Assembly (NCBI GenBank): GCA_003216795.1
Contig: QCIH01000001.1
Location: 1-64,000 of the forward strand
Length of the DNA: 64,000 nt
Reading direction: 5' to 3'
From: Prochlorococcus sp. AG-402-K16
Lineage (GTDB): Bacteria; Cyanobacteriota; Cyanobacteriia; PCC-6307; Cyanobiaceae
Of this stretch, positions 9,159 through 16,156 are shown piece by piece. Under the pieces are notes generated by a model that ran no database searches, was not told where the DNA came from, and saw only the letters and a program-made list of their open reading frames with translations. Within the stretch, counting starts at the first letter, position 1; each line of letters begins with the position of its first letter. The translations under genes and the position numbers were made by a program.

Positions 9159-9719
9159 ATGAATGCCAAGGATTTAAGTATTAGTGAATATTCATCTTAT
9201 ATAGTTTTTATTACGGGGGGGACAAAGAGTGGCAAAAGTGAATTCGCTGAGCATCTTGCAAAGGGGGTAAAAAAATTATCATATGTTGCCTTATCTGAAA
9301 ACAATTTGGAGGATAAAGAATGGCAAGATAAAATTAATTTACATCGAAAAAGAAGGCCTAAAGATTGGAAATTAATAGAAACTACAGATTTATTAAATAC
9401 ATTAAGAAAAGAAGAAGGTCCATTATTAATAGATTCTATTGGCGGATTCGTTATGAAAAGTATTGACAAGGAACAAAATGAATGGTCAACAAAAATGAAT
9501 TCACTTATAAGTCTCTTAATAAAAAGAAAAAGCATAACAATTATTGTTGGAGAACAAGTAGGTTGGAGTCTGGTCTCTGAATATAAAATTGGTAATACAT
9601 ATATTCAAAGAATCGGCGAACTTCAAAAGAGAATAACTAAAATATCAAAAGATAATTGGCTTGCTATAAACGGCAGAGCAATCAAATTAGATGAATTAAG
9701 TATTGAAATACCTACTTAA
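9159..9719 (+). CDS. cobU: Adenosylcobinamide kinase / guanylyltransferase
   Basis: CobU phosphorylates adenosylcobinamide and transfers GMP to it in the late, nucleotide-loop part of cobalamin synthesis. The P-loop GGTKSGKSEFAE is near residue 20, and the family HRKRRPKDW motif (substrate guanylation) follows at about residue 62. Length 186 aa is normal. Start ATG at 9159; trmL begins two bases after the stop, so the two are probably co-transcribed. Confidence 0.93.
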   Translation: MNAKDLSISEYSSYIVFITGGTKSGKSEFAEHLAKGVKKLSYVALSENNLEDKEWQDKINLHRKRRPKDWKLIETTDLLNTLRKEEGPLLIDSIGGFVMKSIDKEQNEWSTKMNSLISLLIKRKSITIIVGEQVGWSLVSEYKIGNTYIQRIGELQKRITKISKDNWLAINGRAIKLDELSIEIPT

Positions 9720-9721
9720 AA

Positions 9722-10204
9722 TTGGAAGTTGCTCTTTTTGAACCTAGAATCCCACAAAATACTGGTAATATTGCCAGATCATGTGCTGCGTTTAATGTAC
9801 CTTTAAATCTTATAGAGCCCTTGGGTTTTAAGCTAGAAGATAAATATTTAAAAAGAGCAGGATTAGACTATTGGCCCCTAGTTACTGTTAATCAGTATGA
9901 GAATTTTGAAAAATTTTTAGCGTCAAAATCAACAAAAAGAATAATTTCTTTTAGTAAAAAAAATGGATTATATTTGAAGGATTTTAAATTTAAGCAAGAT
10001 GATATTTTGCTATTTGGAAGAGAAGATTCAGGATTACCCGATTCCATTATTGATAAAAGCGACTTTTTAATATCAATATTTATGCCGAATATACAGACTG
10101 GAATCAATGATCAAAAAGGTGTTAGAAGTCTAAACCTTTCTGTAGCATGCGGAATTGCTATATATGAGGCCCACAAACAAATAAATTTTCAAAATGGTAA
10201 TTAA
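9722..10204 (+). CDS. trmL: tRNA (cytidine(34)-2'-O)-methyltransferase
   Basis: A minimal SPOUT methyltransferase (160 aa) that 2'-O-methylates the wobble base of certain tRNA-Leu. Conserved segments are FEPRIPQNTGNIARSCA at the N-terminus, LFGREDSGLP in the middle and the knotted SAM site around RSLNLSVACGIA at the C-terminus. Start is TTG at 9722, two bases after cobU. A tRNA gene follows 29 bases downstream. Confidence 0.92.
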   Translation: MEVALFEPRIPQNTGNIARSCAAFNVPLNLIEPLGFKLEDKYLKRAGLDYWPLVTVNQYENFEKFLASKSTKRIISFSKKNGLYLKDFKFKQDDILLFGREDSGLPDSIIDKSDFLISIFMPNIQTGINDQKGVRSLNLSVACGIAIYEAHKQINFQNGN

Positions 10205-10233
10205 GTACAACCAATGCCTTACAATATTCCCAT

Positions 10234-10307
<74 letters not shown>

Positions 10308-10374
10308 TTTTCAATACTTTTCTATTGAAGAACATAGGTGAAATTTTAATTTAATTAAACTATTAAACACAATA

Positions 10375-10662
10375 ATGTTCAATTCACTCGGCAAAGTCCT
10401 AGATCCAAAAAAATCTAAAGCAAAATATCCACAAGCAAGAGTTATAGTTCTTGATGACAATTTTAATACTTTTCAGCATGTCGCAAATTGTCTTCTAACA
10501 ATTATCCCAAGCATGAGTGAACAAAGAGCATGGGATCTAACCATCAAAGTTGACAAGACAGGATCTGCAGAGGTATGGAGAGGTAATCTTGAACAGGCAG
10601 AGTTATATCATGAGCAACTATTCAGCAAAGGATTAACAATGGCTCCAATTGAGAAAACATAA
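10375..10662 (+). CDS. clpS: ClpS adaptor of the Clp protease
   Basis: ClpS binds ClpC/ClpA and delivers N-degron substrates. The 95 residues contain the ClpS core (VIVLDDNFNTFQHVANCLLTIIP) and the later region ending in LFSKGLTMAPIE, preceded by a ~20-residue extension rich in Lys. The DUF1651 gene starts inside its last codons (14-base overlap). Confidence 0.93.
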   Translation: MFNSLGKVLDPKKSKAKYPQARVIVLDDNFNTFQHVANCLLTIIPSMSEQRAWDLTIKVDKTGSAEVWRGNLEQAELYHEQLFSKGLTMAPIEKT

Positions 10663-10924
10663 AATAAGTAAGATTGACAAAAATTTTTGGCTTATAAATT
10701 CGAATCTTTCAAGGGTTAAAAGGTTTTCAAAGAATAATCAAAATAAAGATAAATTTTATGAATATATGTTTATTGACTCTGGAAGAATACTTGGTGTTTT
10801 AGGAAAAGAACCACCTCTTATGACAACCAGAGAAGAACTTAAAGTTGATAAAGCTAGAAATGAATGGAGAAAGTTAATTGCTCAAGGTTGGAGGAGAACC
10901 AAACCAGTTTGGGAAGACTATTAG
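10649..10924 (+). CDS. DUF1651 protein
   Basis: A 91-residue protein with the picocyanobacterial DUF1651 pattern: FWLINSN near the N-terminus, then REELKVDKARNEWRKLIAQGW and a terminal proline-tryptophan run (KPVWEDY). No biochemical role is known to me. TTG at 10649 is the only start giving the full domain and overlaps the end of clpS, suggesting translational coupling. Confidence 0.75.
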   Translation: MRKHKISKIDKNFWLINSNLSRVKRFSKNNQNKDKFYEYMFIDSGRILGVLGKEPPLMTTREELKVDKARNEWRKLIAQGWRRTKPVWEDY

Positions 10925-11273
10925 TATCCAATATTGTTACTAGGATTAGTTATATAAATTATGAGATTTAGTACGTAGTTAGCAGGTAAATTTAATGGCT
11001 TCAAAAGTAACAAAGCCATCCCTTGAGTAACATTAAATTCTTTATTTTTCATAAAAAAATAAAAGTCCCATTTTAATTATAAAAAGACTGTCAAATACAA
11101 ACTAAAAATACTAAAAAAAGATATATAAGCATTTATTGATAAAGTATTTTCATGATATCTAATATCTAAAACTTATTTTAAAAAATTATAGATTTAGGGT
11201 TACTTGTTATTTTTTTTTTTAAATCCACTTTATAGTTTAATAATGCCTACTAATTAATACTTATAAATACCCA
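10925..11273. other. Gene-poor A+T-rich spacer
   Basis: No gene is supported in these ~350 bases. A 7-bp hairpin (ATGGCTT at 10995-11001 with AAGCCAT at 11013-11019) is present without a T-run, and a ten-base T run sits at about 11211-11220. The region opens the strip of very small genes that continues to about 14.46 kb. Confidence 0.5.
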
Positions 11274-11423
11274 ATGAAGTATCTCATCTTAAGCAAAAGA
11301 TCAAAAGCTTTATTTTCTATTGGAATAGTTGCTATAAGTATTGGATTAATATCAAAAAAAGTAATTAACTATCCAGCCGGAGGATGTATGAAAGGTACTC
11401 AAGAAATAACCTTTAATATCTAG
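11274..11423 (+). CDS. 49-aa membrane peptide, unknown
   Basis: The frame begins MKYLILSKRSKALFSIG and encodes one hydrophobic segment (about residues 13-27, LFSIGIVAISIGLIS), then a polar tail with one Cys (GGCMKG). It is shorter than 60 codons; support comes from coherent membrane-peptide composition only. Convergent with the thioredoxin-like gene. Confidence 0.4.
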   Translation: MKYLILSKRSKALFSIGIVAISIGLISKKVINYPAGGCMKGTQEITFNI

Positions 11424-11446
11424 CTATTAATCATCTTACATTTTCC

Positions 11447-11836
11447 TTAATTCTTAAATCCAGTCAACTTTGATAACTCTTTTAGTGAAAGTACACCTAA
11501 AATTAGTTTTCCATTTATTTCCCATGTGGGAAACCCTTTAATTTTTTTATCAATGCATAATTGAGTTTGACTGTTTATGCCATCTCTTGCACATTCAACT
11601 ACATTAAGTTCTCTATAAGCTTGCTTTCCAAATAATTCACTTTGATTAAGGCAATTAGGGCACCAATATGCTGAATATTTAACTACACCATTATCTTTAA
11701 GGTATTTTGCCAATTCGATAGATTCCCAAGTGCTTTCTGAGGTAACTATAAGTTCTCTCTGATTATTTAAGTGGGAGCCATATACAACACTTGGTAAAGT
11801 AAGAAAAAATATTAGTGGTATTAATAGGCGTTTCAT
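11447..11836 (-). CDS. Secreted thioredoxin-like protein
   Basis: A signal peptide (about residues 1-20, ending VVYG) is followed by a thioredoxin-like domain with the active-site pair CPNC (Cys59, Cys62) in the context SAYWCPNCLNQ. The later segment with a Cys (LCIDKKIKGFPTWEING) carries the family cis-proline. This arrangement resembles the Trx-like domain fused to VKOR in cyanobacteria, where it receives electrons or disulfides outside the cytoplasm; here it stands alone. The start codon overlaps the stop of the 50-aa gene upstream (ATGA), implying coupled translation. Confidence 0.75.
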   Translation of the reverse strand: MKRLLIPLIFFLTLPSVVYGSHLNNQRELIVTSESTWESIELAKYLKDNGVVKYSAYWCPNCLNQSELFGKQAYRELNVVECARDGINSQTQLCIDKKIKGFPTWEINGKLILGVLSLKELSKLTGFKN

Positions 11837-11985
11837 TTATTTACTACTTTCCCTCCATATTTCCTAACTATCTTATCAAGCAAAATTCGTATATCTTTAT
11901 TTTTAAGTTTCTCTATTTGCTGAAGATTTTCAAGAAGATCACATATTTGATCCTGTGTATCTTCATTTAATTCACTTACTGCCAT
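11833..11985 (-). CDS. 50-aa protein coupled to the thioredoxin-like gene
   Basis: Starts ATG at 11985 (MAVSELNEDTQDQICDLL) and ends with TGA overlapping the next ATG. The sequence is polar and predicted helical with a charged C-terminus (IVRKYGGKVVNK). The four-base ATGA overlap and same strand support a real gene. Function unknown. Confidence 0.5.
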   Translation of the reverse strand: MAVSELNEDTQDQICDLLENLQQIEKLKNKDIRILLDKIVRKYGGKVVNK

Positions 11986-12074
11986 TTATATTTAAGGTTT
12001 TATAATCCAATTTTAAATCAAAAGTAAATTTACATAGTTATTGTATTTATATTTTTTTATTGCTACTTTTTTAA

Positions 12075-12115
12075 AGCGGGCTAAGGTTCATATCTCCACG
12101 AGGATTTAGTCCGCT
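12075..12115. other. Intergenic long hairpin
   Basis: AGCGGGCTAA (12075-12084) pairs with TTAGTCCGCT (12106-12115) over ten positions with a single G-U, around a 21-base loop. It is strikingly G+C-rich for its surroundings and is followed on the + strand by GAATTTTTAA. It may be a terminator-like element or part of a short RNA; no open frame accompanies it. Confidence 0.5.
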
Positions 12116-12239
12116 GAATTTTTAAAGATTCAATTTATTTAGGATCTCTATTTAAGAAGTTGATTAGAAATATTCAAATATATTTATCTTTGCTTAATTT
12201 CTAAATTCCATTGAAAGGCATTCTCGTATAAACAGAAAA

Positions 12240-12250
12240 AGTGTGACACT
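12240..12250. promoter_or_regulatory. Operator-like palindrome, 3' site
   Basis: AGTGTGACACT, an 11-base palindrome of form AGTG-N3-CACT, two bases beyond the stop codon of the ribbon-helix-helix gene. With flanking bases it is the exact reverse complement (13 of 13) of the site at 12633-12645. Confidence 0.45.
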
Positions 12251-12252
12251 AT

Positions 12253-12618
12253 TTATTCAATAATGTTGTTATTTCGCTTCATAACTTTCTTAAAATACTT
12301 AAACTCAATAAATTCATGCATCATTTTTATATTTTCAGATATTACTTTTTTATTAACTGCATATTCGTCGACATTAAGTGGATATTTATTATTTTCAGAA
12401 AATGTTTCGTCATTAAAAGAAAAGTTTATAAAATCATTCCCCTCTTTTTGATTTTGACCATAAGTTTCATTTAACACACCTCGAGACCTTAAAGCTTCCT
12501 CAACCAATAAACCTGTGACCTTTGACTGACTAAACTCATTAGCTGTGCACAATTTTTCAATAATTTCATGCACTTCTTCACTTGGCAAAAAACCAATTCT
12601 TTTCCTCGGAGAGGGCAT
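12253..12618 (-). CDS. Ribbon-helix-helix DNA-binding protein
   Basis: The first ~45 residues form a beta strand (RKRIGFLP), a helix (SEEVHEIIEKLCTAN) and a second helix (SQSKVTGLLVEEALRSRG), the CopG/MetJ-type arrangement that inserts a strand pair into the major groove. The remaining ~75 residues are polar and end in a basic segment (FKYFKKVMKRNNN). I chose ATG at 12618 (121 aa); an upstream ATG at 12651 would add 11 residues overlapping the operator-like sites and is less likely. Two AGTG-N3-CACT palindromes lie just upstream and one just downstream, suggesting autoregulation. No toxin-like partner is adjacent, though the 50-aa gene at 12696 is divergent from it. Confidence 0.7.
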   Translation of the reverse strand: MPSPRKRIGFLPSEEVHEIIEKLCTANEFSQSKVTGLLVEEALRSRGVLNETYGQNQKEGNDFINFSFNDETFSENNKYPLNVDEYAVNKKVISENIKMMHEFIEFKYFKKVMKRNNNIIE

Positions 12619-12633
12619 AATTAAAAAAAAATT

Positions 12634-12644
12634 AGTGTCACACT
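12634..12644. promoter_or_regulatory. Operator-like palindrome, proximal site
   Basis: AGTGTCACACT is a perfect odd-centred palindrome, 15 bases upstream of the ATG of the ribbon-helix-helix gene. Its centre (12639) is exactly 22 bases from the centre of the next site, two helical turns, which fits cooperative binding of dimers on one DNA face. Confidence 0.5.
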
Positions 12645-12655
12645 TGCACATTATA

Positions 12656-12666
12656 AGTGTTGCACT
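12656..12666. promoter_or_regulatory. Operator-like palindrome, distal site
   Basis: AGTGTTGCACT keeps the AGTG-N3-CACT arms. It lies between the leftward regulator and the rightward 50-aa gene at 12696, so a bound repressor could act on either promoter. Confidence 0.45.
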
Positions 12667-12695
12667 ATATTTAATTTAAGTCAACTAATTTTGCT

Positions 12696-12848
12696 ATGCA
12701 TATTTTATTATTTCCTGTCGGATTTATTCTTTGGTATCTAGCTTATGAAGCAAAACCTATCATTAATGATGAAGTAACACTGAATTGGGAAGAAACAAAT
12801 ACAATTAAAAGAAATAAACTTTTAAATATAATCAACGAAAGCTTTTAA
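12696..12848 (+). CDS. 50-aa membrane-anchored peptide
   Basis: Begins MHILLFPVGFILWYLAYEA, a single hydrophobic helix at the N-terminus, followed by a polar tail with several Asn and Lys. It is divergent from the ribbon-helix-helix gene and shares the operator-like region. Its TAA overlaps the TAA of the convergent 59-aa gene. Unknown function. Confidence 0.5.
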   Translation: MHILLFPVGFILWYLAYEAKPIINDEVTLNWEETNTIKRNKLLNIINESF

Positions 12849-13024
12849 AATTTACTTTTAATCGATTTTGACCATTCCTTGTGCTTATTATCTAAATCTG
12901 AGATTAACTGTTTTTGATAAGTAAATTTGAGTTGATTTTCGTTAAGTGATTTTTTTGTGATAATCATCTCTTTAGAGAAAAAATAAGGAGTGTTAGCACT
13001 ACTAAAATTTTTTTTAACTTCCAT
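12845..13024 (-). CDS. 59-aa hypothetical protein
   Basis: Begins MEVKKNFSSANTPYFFSKE and continues as a charged, mainly helical sequence (QKQLISDLDNKHKEWSKSIKS). The stop is read from the same TTAA as the convergent gene at 12696. Too short for a confident domain call; function unknown. Confidence 0.45.
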   Translation of the reverse strand: MEVKKNFSSANTPYFFSKEMIITKKSLNENQLKFTYQKQLISDLDNKHKEWSKSIKSKF

Positions 13025-13188
13025 ATAAAGAATTCATTTATTTTTTTTTTATATTATTTAAAAGGTTATAGTATCAATATTTTTATATTCTTTTTACATT
13101 TCCTTCATATGTGTTTTTAGCACGTTTGTAAAAAATATTAGTTTATTAAATAATAAAGGCTATATTTAAACAAAATATATTTTTTATC

Positions 13189-13362
13189 ATGAATCTAAAG
13201 GAGAGAGGGATTACTGTTGGAGATTTACTAATAATACTAATAATAATAATTACTTCTACAATATTAATTAAATCATTTAGCAAGGATAAGAAAACAACAC
13301 TTAATTATAGTAATCAAGAGCAAGTTTCTTATAAGAAAAATTACTATCAAAAATTTATTTGA
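13189..13362 (+). CDS. 57-aa pilin-like membrane peptide
   Basis: The N-terminus MNLKERGITVGDLLIILII resembles a type IV prepilin: a short basic leader ending in Gly, then a hydrophobic helix of ~20 residues with an acidic residue (Asp) at position +5, where pilins usually have Glu. The C-terminal 30 residues are polar. No pilus assembly genes are in the window. The pilin resemblance is inference. Confidence 0.5.
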   Translation: MNLKERGITVGDLLIILIIIITSTILIKSFSKDKKTTLNYSNQEQVSYKKNYYQKFI

Positions 13363-13472
13363 ATAGCTTATATAAATAATTTATAAAACTCTTAATTAAT
13401 TCAATTGACTATTAAGTTTCTCTTATATCAATTTATAGAATTAATAATTATCAAATAAATAGTTTATTAAAT

Positions 13473-13649
13473 TTAAATATTTTGATGAAATGATTTAGAA
13501 CTTTCCCATTTCAAATTATCCTTTAAATCATTGAAATCATTTGATATTGAAACTAAATTCACCATTTGAAGAATTTGAGTTTTACTTAGCCTATTAATAG
13601 CAATAAGTTTATTAAGCATTTCTAAAACAGATTTATCATTAATATTCAT
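13473..13649 (-). CDS. 58-aa hypothetical protein
   Basis: Begins MNINDKSVLEMLNKLIAIN and is predicted fully helical, with a clear heptad-like pattern of Leu/Ile (LSKTQILQMVNLVSI). No signal peptide or membrane segment. Unknown function. Confidence 0.4.
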   Translation of the reverse strand: MNINDKSVLEMLNKLIAINRLSKTQILQMVNLVSISNDFNDLKDNLKWESSKSFHQNI

Positions 13650-13846
13650 TGTTTTTATAAAATACTATTACCCTTTAATTTAAATAGTTTATCTTATGAT
13701 TTTAAAAATATCTCTTAAAGTTTCATTATATATTTGATGCTTAATAAAAAAATTTTTATAAAATCATCAAAAATAGAACTCTTACTTATGAGAAAATATC
13801 TTAAGCTCACTTTCTTATAAATTCGTTTATTGTAAAAAGAAAAAAA

Positions 13847-14017
13847 ATGAAAAAAAAATCAAAAAAAGAATGCCTTAATAGAGATGAAGTTAATGAAATG
13901 ATTGAATCAGCTTTAAGGAGACATAATAGAAGATCTACAATAATATCAAGCGTACTTGGCTGGATTCTAATAGGAGGTTATTCGTTTGGACTTTTTCAAG
14001 CGGTTCAAAATGTCTAA
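13847..14017 (+). CDS. 56-aa membrane peptide with basic N-terminus
   Basis: MKKKSKKECLNRDEVNEMIE begins a charged helix of about 30 residues, followed by one membrane helix (STIISSVLGWILIGGYSFGLF). This cytoplasm-in, C-terminal-anchor layout is common in small cyanobacterial membrane proteins. Preceded by a run of A-rich sequence without a clear ribosome-binding site. Confidence 0.5.
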   Translation: MKKKSKKECLNRDEVNEMIESALRRHNRRSTIISSVLGWILIGGYSFGLFQAVQNV

Positions 14018-14079
14018 TTAATATTTTCTTTAAAGTAGAACTTGCTAGATGATAAATTAATATAAGAATAAGTATTTTT

Positions 14080-14301
14080 ATGAGGGAATATATTGAGGCA
14101 AATATTAAAGTGATAAAAAAATATTTAAAGAAACGAAAACAATATACATCAAAATTAAATAATGCTTCGATAATGGAAGAATTCAAAGAATGGAGCAAAG
14201 ATCCATTACCTGAGACAGAATCAATTTGGACTTTACCTGACTTAACGAGAATTGAAAGACTAAATAATTTTTGTCGCTCAATTAAGAAGGAAATAAGATA
14301 A
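14080..14301 (+). CDS. 73-aa hypothetical protein
   Basis: Begins MREYIEANIKVIKKYLKKRK, a strongly basic amphipathic helix, followed by an acidic segment (EFKEWSKDPLPETESIWTLPD) and a basic end. The opposite strand is also open here (13935-14198), but that frame crosses the real upstream gene and looks like a shadow. Unknown function. Confidence 0.5.
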   Translation: MREYIEANIKVIKKYLKKRKQYTSKLNNASIMEEFKEWSKDPLPETESIWTLPDLTRIERLNNFCRSIKKEIR

Positions 14302-14305
14302 ATTT

Positions 14306-14464
14306 TTAACTACCTAGTTGTATATGGTTTACTTTTAAGTAAAAATAACCGGCAAATCCAACTATATTCAAAATTACAACGAAAATCCAAGCTCCAATTG
14401 GCTGATTAGAATCAAATTTTTTTATTTTAACTTTTTCCTTTAGTCTTTCAATATATTTAGCCAT
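14306..14464 (-). CDS. 52-aa membrane peptide
   Basis: Begins MAKYIERLKEKVKIKKFD, then one membrane helix (IGAWIFVVILNIVGFAGYFYL). Convergent with the 73-aa gene, with four bases between stops. The basic N-terminal helix plus single span resembles small photosynthetic-membrane peptides, but I cannot name it. Confidence 0.5.
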   Translation of the reverse strand: MAKYIERLKEKVKIKKFDSNQPIGAWIFVVILNIVGFAGYFYLKVNHIQLGS

Positions 14465-14688
14465 AATTAAAAATATTAAAAAGAATATATCTAATTATAG
14501 AGAGTAAAATTTTAAGGAATCTTAAATAAAATAAAATAAAATTTCTTTTAATTCGAATTTTTATTGTCAATCCTGTTAATGGGATATTTAATTAACTCCT
14601 TTTTAAGATTTTTTAAAAGTTTATTGTGATTCAAAATTGTAAATTTTCTAGTAAAGGAATAGTTCCATTTCATTGAATTAAAAAAAAC

Positions 14689-14718
14689 TTGCTAATTCAT
14701 TATTATTAAAATTATAAT
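14689..14718 (+). promoter_or_regulatory. Probable promoter of the peroxiredoxin gene
   Basis: A consensus -10 box TATAAT at 14713-14718 follows TTGCTA at 14689-14694 with an 18-base spacer. Transcription would start near 14725, about 47 bases before the ATG. Confidence 0.55.
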
Positions 14719-14724
14719 ACTTAT

Positions 14725-14743
14725 TACGGTCATTCAGACCATA
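14725..14743. promoter_or_regulatory. Palindrome at the peroxiredoxin transcription start
   Basis: TACGGTC-ATTCA-GACCATA has 7-base arms with one mismatch and overlaps the predicted start of transcription, a position suited to a repressor. The regulator is unknown. Confidence 0.4.
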
Positions 14744-14771
14744 CATAATTAAAATTAGGACAAATTTTTTC

Positions 14772-15356
14772 ATGAGCTTAAGAGTTGGCCAAGAAGCACC
14801 AGACTTTAGTGCTACAGCAGTATATGATCAAGAGTTTAAGGAGATTACACTTTCAGGTCTAAGAGGCAAATGGGTTGTTCTATTCTTTTACCCACTAGAT
14901 TTTACATTTGTATGTCCAACTGAAATCACTGCATTTAGTGATAGATACCAAGATTTCTCGGCACTTAATACGGAAATACTTGGGGTATCAGTTGATAGCA
15001 AACACTGTCATTTGGCTTGGATACAAACCCCAAGAAATGAAGGTGGTATAGGTGATATTAATTATCCGTTAGTTTCTGACTTAAAAAGAGAAATTTGCCA
15101 GGCGTACAATGTTCTAAATGATGATGGGGAGGCCGATAGAGGTTTGTTTCTTATCAATCCCGAAGGAGTAGTTATGCATACGACTGTTAACAAGGCTCCT
15201 GTAGGTAGAAATGTTGATGAAACGCTAAGGATTCTTCAAGGTTATCAATACGTTGCTGCAAACCCCGATGAAGTATGTCCAGCAAACTGGACCCCCGGGG
15301 AGAAAACTATGTTAGAGGACCCCAAAGGTAGTAAGGAATATTTTTCTGCGCTATAG
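14772..15356 (+). CDS. 2-Cys peroxiredoxin
   Basis: Reduces hydrogen peroxide and organic peroxides using thioredoxin. The peroxidatic cysteine is Cys48 in [10 protein letters not shown] and the resolving cysteine is Cys169 in DEVCPANW. The C-terminal YF-type motif (KEYFSAL) seen in overoxidation-sensitive enzymes is present. Length 194 aa is typical of the typical 2-Cys (Tsa/AhpC) group. Single-gene unit with its own promoter and a terminator embedded in the convergent neighbour. Confidence 0.95.
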   Translation: MSLRVGQEAPDFSATAVYDQEFKEITLSGLRGKWVVLFFYPLDFTFVCPTEITAFSDRYQDFSALNTEILGVSVDSKHCHLAWIQTPRNEGGIGDINYPLVSDLKREICQAYNVLNDDGEADRGLFLINPEGVVMHTTVNKAPVGRNVDETLRILQGYQYVAANPDEVCPANWTPGEKTMLEDPKGSKEYFSAL

Positions 15357-15370
15357 AAAAATTAGAAACA

Positions 15371-16123
15371 TTAAGTAAGTATTGAGTAGTAAATAATTAT
15401 AAAAAAATAGAAAATTAATATATTCAAAAAGGGGATAACATCCCTTTTTTGAGGTTTAGGCACTATCCAATCGCTCAAATTAGTTTTATATGATAAAAAG
15501 GACCACGTATAAAAAGAAATTTCTATGGAAACTAGGATAAAAAGATTAATTAGATTTAAGTCATTTAAACCAAAATATCTATAAATATGAAACTGATGAT
15601 CAACACTAATATTATTTATTTGAAGATGCCAAAGATAGAGAGAAATCAAAATAAAATTTACCAATATTATTTTTTTTAACAGAAACCTAGATTTCTTAAA
15701 AATTAATACTATGGAATTTAAAAATATGAAAAAACCTAACTGTGGAATATCCGGTTTTGGTACATTAATTCCTTCAAGAAATAAATTAAATATAAGATCA
15801 AAATTTATATATATATAATCAACTATTAAGTAAGAGAGAAATATTAAATTTATTGCTACTAAGAATAATAATCTTTTTCCTTTAATTTTTTTTTTACTAT
15901 GGCTTTTATCCTTAGTAAAATTATAGTAAGTATAGTTTTTTAAAGAGTTTATATACACCAAAGATGGACATATTGCTCCGCTCAAATAGTAAAGGATTGA
16001 ATAAAAGGAAATATCATTAATATTGAGTGAATACAAATTAAACCATTGTTTTTGTACAAATGGAAGAATAAGTAAAAATGAAAGTGTAACTAATAACTTC
16101 GTTGTATTGTTTTTAATTATCAA
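15371..16123 (-). CDS. Multi-pass membrane protein, unknown
   Basis: 250 residues with about six hydrophobic segments (near 10-22, 35-55, 85-105, 125-142, 150-170 and a terminal one at 230-248) and short basic loops. TTG at 16123 is the likely start, since the frame upstream closes at 16157. No family recognised. It is 33 bases downstream of the ftsH-like gene on the same strand and may share its transcript. Confidence 0.55.
   Translation of the reverse strand: MIIKNNTTKLLVTLSFLLILPFVQKQWFNLYSLNINDISFYSILYYLSGAICPSLVYINSLKNYTYYNFTKDKSHSKKKIKGKRLLFLVAINLIFLSYLIVDYIYINFDLIFNLFLEGINVPKPDIPQLGFFIFLNSIVLIFKKSRFLLKKIILVNFILISLYLWHLQINNISVDHQFHIYRYFGLNDLNLINLFILVSIEISFYTWSFLSYKTNLSDWIVPKPQKRDVIPFLNILIFYFFIIIYYSILT
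15426..15450. terminator. Bidirectional terminator inside the end of the convergent gene
   Basis: AAAAAGGGGAT and ATCCCTTTTTT form an 11-pair stem (one G-T) around the three-base loop AAC, with a T-run on either strand. It lies 70 bases beyond the peroxiredoxin stop, within codons of the 15371-16123 gene. Confidence 0.6.
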
Positions 16124-16156
16124 GAAAATATTTTTTTTTAATTTAAAGCAATTAAA

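Larger units (their letters stand above)
14465..14771. other. Upstream region of the peroxiredoxin gene
   Basis: No gene is seen in these ~307 bases. The right end carries a promoter-like pair and a palindrome just ahead of the peroxiredoxin gene (separate entries); the rest is A+T-rich without structure that I can support. Confidence 0.5.

Noticed and set aside
13935-14198. Leftward open frame of 87 codons overlapping two rightward genes
   Set aside because: It runs antisense across the 56-aa and 73-aa genes; its hydrophobic sequence reflects the reverse complement of Lys/Asn codons. The rightward frames have better starts and composition.
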